A stretch of DNA of 64,000 nt from DTCV01 sp964641155 (GTDB lineage Archaea; Thermoproteota; Thermoprotei_A; Sulfolobales; NBVN01), in contig CAZXJO010000004.1 of assembly GCA_964641155.1 (NCBI GenBank), forward strand, positions 1 to 64,000, written 5' to 3'. Positions within the stretch are counted from its first letter, which is position 1; each line of letters starts with the position of its first letter. The translations under genes and the position numbers were made by a program. Shown here piece after piece: positions 59,541-64,000 of this stretch. A model generated the notes under the pieces. It saw only the letters and a list, made by a program, of their open reading frames with translations, made no database searches and was not told the DNA's origin.

Positions 59541-61361
59541 TCAAGGGCTTTCAACGGCGAGTTTGGCCCTAACCAATATGCTCAGCATTTTCTCTAAGTC
59601 ATTAACACTTACATCCACACCTACCTCCCCTATAATCTCATCCCTGAGCCTACTCACCGTCTTACCCTCCCTCAGAAGCAGGGGCAGGATTCCCTGGAAA
59701 ACTGTCCTCATGTACTTCTCCGACCTCATGATTCCTTCAACCTCGTCTATCTCAGAATCACTTAACTGTCTAGTAATTGCCCTTAGGTCTACGATGCATG
59801 ACGGACCCACGTATGTAAACTTCTTCTGCGGAAGTGTTTCGTTGGCGGGGGCCTTCCCGCACTGTGGCATGATCTTCTCTAAGTTGAATGACGTCCCTAA
59901 GTACTTGAACAGCCTTTCAGATAACTTGCTGCATAAGTAGTTTAGCCTGAATGCCCTCACCTCCTCACTGACCCACGAGGTCTCAGAGCCCAGGTATTCT
60001 AGGACGTAACTCATCACTGCATAGGTTTCAGCCCCGTTGAATGAGACCTCATAAATTGCTGACCCAACGGCCGAGCCAATTAGGATGGATACGTTTGGGT
60101 CGAACTTATCAACGGTATCTAAGTCAGTGTGGTAGTAGATGTCGGGCCATTGATTAATCATCACCGCAGGTATCCCTGAGAGAATGTAGATATCATGATC
60201 GCTCCCCACCTCATAGGGTAGTGTATCGAACCTCAAGCTAACCAGCTTCTTCGGCGATGTGAAGGACGGTGCAGATAGTGCGTTCCTCAGCTCCCGGTAC
60301 ACCACCGCTTCGTAAGGGTGGAAAAAGGAGGGTGGGGGCCTAACGAAGTTCAGCGTTGAGTTGGTCACCTCCTGCCTCTCACCAATCATATCCAAGTTCA
60401 CCCCGAAAACTACTTCGCCCTTCTTACGTGTTAGGTACGCCACGGACCCGTAGTACTCCGGATACCACAGCAGTACTAGACTATGTTTCTTAGGTAGCGG
60501 TAGTTTGGAACGATTAACTAATCTGTCCAACACCTTAGCCAGTTCCAGTAGGGTGGCTGCCCCACTAACATTGTCGTTTACAGTGCCTCCCGGATGGCAG
60601 TAGTGGGCAAATACGTGGACCTCTGATGTACCATCACCTAACTTGGCGGTGACCACACGTATTTTGGGATCATCCCTAAAACCGGCAACAACCCTAGCCC
60701 TCACAATGACCTTATCACCAGTCCTCAGACGTTGGATTAACTCATCAGCCGTTTTCCTCGAAATGCTTAAAGCTAACGCATTAGCCCACCCAACGTCCTC
60801 AGGTGATAGGAACAAGCTCAGGTAGGGAGTTGCGTTATAAGGTACGTCCTCTCTATAGAGAAGGATCGCGGAAGCACCACGCCTACAGGCCTCACGGTAT
60901 GTTAGGAACGGGTTCCCACACGCAATCACTGCTTTGCCCCCAACGTCAACCCCGTCGTAGTGTTTGGACCTATCACCGCGGTTGACGTAGACCACTTCAG
61001 CGCTGACCTCCCCGCCAGGACTGTGAGAAACAACTAAGGTCTTGGAGTTCCTGAAGTTCTGAATTAGCTTCTCTTTAGGCCGCTCGACCCGTAACTCCGC
61101 GTCCTTAACCCACCAACCGACGACTGGGTTAAAGTTCCCCCACGAAGTGGAGTACGGGAACTCCAGCATTTCGGAGTCAAAGGCGCTTAACTCCTTAACT
61201 ACGCTGTAGATGTACTCAGCTGCATCCTCAATACCGACACTGCCCTGAATCCTGTGGAAGTTTGAGATGTTGATGACTGAGGCTAGTAGTTCATCCCTTG
61301 AAAACTCCTCCTTAAGTATTTTAAGTGCCCTCACCACGACACCAAGCCCTAACTCCTTCAA
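59541..61361 (-). CDS. M28-type aminopeptidase-like protein (DUF4910/COG4310 kind)
   Basis: 606 residues without a signal peptide. Zinc ligands of an M28 domain are visible: FAHYCHPGGTVNDNVSGAAT (His and Asp), WYPEYYGSVAYL (Glu), GVNLDMIGERQ (Asp) and YYHTDLDTVDKFD (His). A PA-like inserted domain lies before it (around residues 110-230: VVYVNRGDRSKHYDGVDVG, AVIACGNPFLTYREA). The last 60 residues look like a winged helix. It probably removes N-terminal residues from peptides. The gene stands between the regulator region and tldD, and is divergent from tldD. Confidence 0.82.
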   Translation of the reverse strand: MKELGLGVVVRALKILKEEFSRDELLASVINISNFHRIQGSVGIEDAAEYIYSVVKELSAFDSEMLEFPYSTSWGNFNPVVGWWVKDAELRVERPKEKLIQNFRNSKTLVVSHSPGGEVSAEVVYVNRGDRSKHYDGVDVGGKAVIACGNPFLTYREACRRGASAILLYREDVPYNATPYLSLFLSPEDVGWANALALSISRKTADELIQRLRTGDKVIVRARVVAGFRDDPKIRVVTAKLGDGTSEVHVFAHYCHPGGTVNDNVSGAATLLELAKVLDRLVNRSKLPLPKKHSLVLLWYPEYYGSVAYLTRKKGEVVFGVNLDMIGERQEVTNSTLNFVRPPPSFFHPYEAVVYRELRNALSAPSFTSPKKLVSLRFDTLPYEVGSDHDIYILSGIPAVMINQWPDIYYHTDLDTVDKFDPNVSILIGSAVGSAIYEVSFNGAETYAVMSYVLEYLGSETSWVSEEVRAFRLNYLCSKLSERLFKYLGTSFNLEKIMPQCGKAPANETLPQKKFTYVGPSCIVDLRAITRQLSDSEIDEVEGIMRSEKYMRTVFQGILPLLLREGKTVSRLRDEIIGEVGVDVSVNDLEKMLSILVRAKLAVESP

Positions 61362-61453
61362 CAGCTAAATATTCATTATGAACTTCTAAACTCACACGGC
61401 TTCCCGCGGTTCGAGAGGTTTATGAAGTAGTAGCAGTTTCTTACGAAGTCGTT

Positions 61454-61469
61454 GGAGATAAAAATCTCC
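61454..61469. promoter_or_regulatory. palindrome over the tldD promoter
   Basis: GGAGAT (61454-61459), spacer AAAA, ATCTCC (61464-61469), perfect 6-bp arms. The AT-rich centre could be part of the TATA box, because its midpoint lies about 27 bases before the likely transcription start near 61488 and the ATG is at 61498. A regulator binding here could control tldD and perhaps the divergent peptidase gene. Confidence 0.4.
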
Positions 61470-61497
61470 CCCATCTAAATTCTTTGGGGTGTTGGTG

Positions 61498-62892
61498 ATG
61501 GAGGGTAAGGAGTATGCTTCGAAGGTTCTTGACGCGGCGTTGAAGGGAGGTGCTGATTACGCGTTGGTTAGGTTTCAGGATAGGCTCTACGAGCAGATCA
61601 CCTTCGACTGCGGTGTTTTAAGGAATTACAGCTCGAGCAGGGTGGTGGGCTTAGGTCTTCAGGTATTGGTAGGTGGGGGTGTTGGATACGCTTACACCTC
61701 GTCCTTAAGCTCTGAGGACTTAATGAAGGCCGTTGATAGGGCCTTATCGCTTGCTAAGGCGGTCAAACGCTTCAAGAACTACGGATATGTGGTGGCTAGG
61801 TCAGTCAGGGACACCTACAGGGTTGAGGTTAAGAAAGACCCCTTCACCGTAGAACCTGAGGAGAAGGTATGTTTAGTTAAGGAGGTTAACTCCTCAAGCC
61901 TTAAGAAGGATGGGATAACATCGGCTGTAACCAGGTTAGCCTGTGAGAGGGATAGGAAGTTTTTACTGTCCAGTGAAGGGGTTGACGTCACGATCGATGT
62001 AACCCTTGTGGGGTTTGCCCATATGAGCGTTGCCAGGTCTGGGGATGTGGCAGAGAGGGTCGGGGACTCCAAGACATATGTCGGTGGTTATGAGGGGATT
62101 AAGGGCTTTAACTGGTTCGAGTTCGCTGAGGGCATCGACGAGTTAGCAATCAAGGCATCGCGGGCTAAGACACCTACCCCAGGAGTGTACGTGGCGGTCG
62201 TAGACAATGACTTAACTGGGATACTCCTCCATGAGGCACTAGGTCATGCGTGTGAGGGGGACCTAATAGTTAACAGTGAGTCAGTGCTTTCAGGGAAGGT
62301 CGGGGAGGCTGTTGCCAGCGAACTAGTTAGCATCGTTGATGAAGGGGTTGTGAGCGGGGGATATCCAGTACCGTTCGACGATGAGGGAACTCATAAGGGG
62401 AGGACCGTCGTCGTGGATAAAGGTGTTTTGAAGGAGTACCTCTCCAGTAGGGGTGTTGCGGCTGGCTTAGGGTCGGGTTTGACGGGGAACGGGAGGGCGC
62501 AGGACTTCACGTTTAACACCTTGGTTAGGCAGACGAACTACTACATGATGCCAGGTGAGTGGAGGGTTGAGGAGTTGTTTGAAGGTATTTCGAACGGCAT
62601 ATACCTCAGGGGTGTCGGTGCTACTGGTGGTGAGGTAAGGCCTTCAGTAGGTACCTACGTCTTCAACGTAGGGCCTTCATATATTATTAGAGGGGGTGAA
62701 GTGGCTGAACTCGTGCGCGGTGTCTCGGTGAGTGGTATGGTGCTCGAGACCTTGAAGGAGGTTGACGCAGTTGCTAAGGACCTTAAAGTTAATACTAACG
62801 TGTTCGGGGGTTGCGGTAAGGGAGGCCAGTCAGTTAGGGTCGGCTTCGGCGGGCCACACATAAGGGTTAGGAAGGTGGTCGTAGGTGGGTGA
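61498..62892 (+). CDS. tldD: TldD metalloprotease subunit
   Basis: 464 residues from ATG 61498, with GGGGTG 6 bases upstream; the in-frame GTG at 61489 is part of that motif. TldD with TldE degrades unfolded peptides in a hollow heterodimer. The metal-binding motif is LLHEALGHACEGD (HExxxH). Further family motifs are GVLRNYSSSRVVGLGLQVL, FDDEGTHKGRTVVVD, GNGRAQDFTFNTLVRQTNYY and GVGATGGEVRPSVGTYVFNV. tldE starts 1 base after its stop. Peptidase clustering here (M28 type divergent) fits peptide use. Confidence 0.94.
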   Translation: MEGKEYASKVLDAALKGGADYALVRFQDRLYEQITFDCGVLRNYSSSRVVGLGLQVLVGGGVGYAYTSSLSSEDLMKAVDRALSLAKAVKRFKNYGYVVARSVRDTYRVEVKKDPFTVEPEEKVCLVKEVNSSSLKKDGITSAVTRLACERDRKFLLSSEGVDVTIDVTLVGFAHMSVARSGDVAERVGDSKTYVGGYEGIKGFNWFEFAEGIDELAIKASRAKTPTPGVYVAVVDNDLTGILLHEALGHACEGDLIVNSESVLSGKVGEAVASELVSIVDEGVVSGGYPVPFDDEGTHKGRTVVVDKGVLKEYLSSRGVAAGLGSGLTGNGRAQDFTFNTLVRQTNYYMMPGEWRVEELFEGISNGIYLRGVGATGGEVRPSVGTYVFNVGPSYIIRGGEVAELVRGVSVSGMVLETLKEVDAVAKDLKVNTNVFGGCGKGGQSVRVGFGGPHIRVRKVVVGG

Positions 62893-62893
62893 C

Positions 62894-64000
62894 ATGCTAC
62901 ACGAGTTGATGGACAGGGGAATTAGGCTGGCGACGAAATACGGTGTTGATGAGGCCGAGATCTACGGCTGTAGGAGGGTTTCCACCGAGGTTAGAGGTAC
63001 CCGTAGGGGGATTGAAAACATGGTCGTGGGTGATAAGACCGTCGTGGGTGTGAGGGTTGTTGTGGGTAAGAGGACACTAACTCAGGGGGGTATGGTCTCA
63101 AGGGTAGAGGACCTTGACCTCATGCTTGAGAGGGCTGTTAAGGCGGTTAAATCAGTTCCCGAAGACCCTAGCTGGTCATCACTACCTAGGAAGTTAGGTT
63201 CGTCCAACTCCGCAGTAGTGGATAGCAGGATTAAGGATGCGGACATCAGCTACGCAATAGACCTGGCGCAGTACTTCATCAGCGGGCCGGGAGATGTAGG
63301 TAGGCATGTCTTCACGAGCGATGTGGTTGTGCGTTTAAGCTTCTGTGAGAGATTCATCACAAACACGTACGGTGAGAGTCTTAGTGAGTCTCTGACCAAT
63401 GCCTACGTCTCAGTGAGCGTTAAGGCGGTGGAGTGCGGTGATGAGTCAGGCTACAGCGAGTTCTACTCCGCGCAAACCCTCGATAAGTTAGACCCAGAGC
63501 ACCTCATCGGTAGGGCGGCCGAGGTAGCTGTTAAGACTCTACACGCTAGGAGGGTTGGGACCGGTAAGTATGAGGCTATCTTAACACCTAAAGTCTTCGC
63601 ATCACTTATTGAGGCACTACTCATCCCAGCACTGTGCGCCGATAACGTTCAGAAGGGTAGGTCCCCGCTCAGAGGCCGCCTGGGGAGTCAACTAATTCAC
63701 GAAGGGCTGACAGTCATCGATGACGGAACCCTCCCGGGCATGGCAGGTACTAAGGGCTTCGATGATGAGGGAGTTCAGACTAAGAGGAAGTACTTACTGG
63801 ATAAGGGTGTTTTGAAGGGGTACCTATACGACAGCTATACAGCACGCATTGACGGCGTGGAATCCACGGGAAACGCCAACAGACCCTCACCCCACCAGGC
63901 ACCCAGCCCGTGGAGATCGAACACCTTAATAAGACCCGGGAACGAGAGCCTAGAGTCGTTGGTTAGGTCTACGAAGGAAGGGCTAATAATATACGACGCA
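62894..64000 (+). CDS. tldE: TldE/PmbA-family protein (3' cut by window)
   Basis: 369 codons to the window end with no stop. ATG 62894 follows the tldD stop by one base, with AGGTGGGTGA upstream. The sequence is the TldE side of the pair: MLHELMDRGIRLATKYGVDE, VEVRG-type strands (RRVSTEVRGTRRGIENMVVG), RFITNTYGESLSESLTNAYV, LTPKVFASLIEALLIPALCA and FDDEGVQTKRKYLLDKGVLK. It lacks the HExxxH metal motif of TldD, as expected, and forms the non-catalytic half of the heterodimer. The C-terminal end is missing. Confidence 0.92.
   Translation, partial: MLHELMDRGIRLATKYGVDEAEIYGCRRVSTEVRGTRRGIENMVVGDKTVVGVRVVVGKRTLTQGGMVSRVEDLDLMLERAVKAVKSVPEDPSWSSLPRKLGSSNSAVVDSRIKDADISYAIDLAQYFISGPGDVGRHVFTSDVVVRLSFCERFITNTYGESLSESLTNAYVSVSVKAVECGDESGYSEFYSAQTLDKLDPEHLIGRAAEVAVKTLHARRVGTGKYEAILTPKVFASLIEALLIPALCADNVQKGRSPLRGRLGSQLIHEGLTVIDDGTLPGMAGTKGFDDEGVQTKRKYLLDKGVLKGYLYDSYTARIDGVESTGNANRPSPHQAPSPWRSNTLIRPGNESLESLVRSTKEGLIIYDA

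Overview
The window looks like one scaffold from a thermophilic archaeon of the Thermoproteota (Crenarchaeota), most like Desulfurococcales/Fervidicoccales. Reasons: protein starts are preceded by GGTG or GGAGG motifs or are leaderless, about 26 bases after TTTAAA-type TATA boxes; GTG and TTG starts are frequent; and the gene content is archaeal. That content includes an ESCRT-III/CdvB protein, archaeal GTP cyclohydrolase III, an ATPase-free Lon-like membrane protease, aldehyde:ferredoxin oxidoreductase, a THUMP protein and radical SAM proteins of the type proposed for archaeal lipoyl synthesis. CdvB argues against Thermoproteales. The order-level placement is inference. A run of ten N at 57344-57353 shows that this is a draft assembly. 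I see no CRISPR array, insertion sequence, provirus or rRNA.

Layout. 1-4.1 kb: the end of a beta-propeller protein, a small membrane protein, a MATE exporter and an M20 peptidase. 4.1-12.3 kb: a GC-rich intergenic stretch that may encode a structured RNA, then a cofactor block with hypD-hypC, two radical SAM proteins next to a lipoate-protein ligase, a small export protein, larC-larB and trmO. 12.4-16.6 kb: a GltP-type symporter, then a vitamin B12/siderophore-type ABC importer whose start codon lies in a perfect 11-bp inverted repeat. 16.7-24.5 kb: pheA, a four-gene tungsten aldehyde oxidoreductase operon (polyferredoxin, AOR, NSS amino-acid transporter, small TIGR04076-like protein), the Lon-like protease and a nucleoside phosphorylase. 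24.7-31.5 kb: a complete oligopeptide ABC importer followed by a proline peptidase. 31.5-36.8 kb: spermidine synthase, an HD hydrolase, a variant AAA ATPase, a DHH phosphoesterase and two C/D-box sRNA candidates. 36.9-41.9 kb: a BMP-type nucleoside ABC importer. 41.9-48.7 kb: a cytosolic HtrA, a ferritin-like/VIT membrane protein, a JAMM-like protein, a flavoprotein, an SDR, CdvB, a THUMP protein and a phosphohexomutase. 48.7-52.5 kb: a divergent flavin/deazaflavin cluster (gch3, ribH / DUF429, amidohydrolase, arfC). 52.5-64 kb: pyruvate kinase, a 2TM protein, a third sRNA candidate, a 2-hydroxyacid dehydrogenase, an enolase-superfamily enzyme, tRNA-Pro(CGG), meaB, threonine synthase, a ribbon-helix-helix regulator with nearby operator-like repeats, an M28-type aminopeptidase and tldD-tldE (tldE cut by the window end).

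Together the genes suggest an organotroph living on peptides and amino acids. Oligopeptide and amino-acid importers and several peptidases supply amino acids. AOR with a polyferredoxin would oxidise the derived aldehydes. Nucleosides are imported and phosphorolysed. Several maturation systems (nickel pincer LarBC, HypCD, lipoate, flavin) are present without their client enzymes, which must lie elsewhere. The leads I find most worth following are the amidohydrolase tightly coupled to arfC (possible missing archaeal flavin-pathway deaminase), the paired radical SAM/lipoate ligase cluster, the canonical C/D-box sRNA at 33360-33412, the end-pairing GC-rich RNA candidate at 4168-4319, and the operator-like palindromes near 13830 and 59400.
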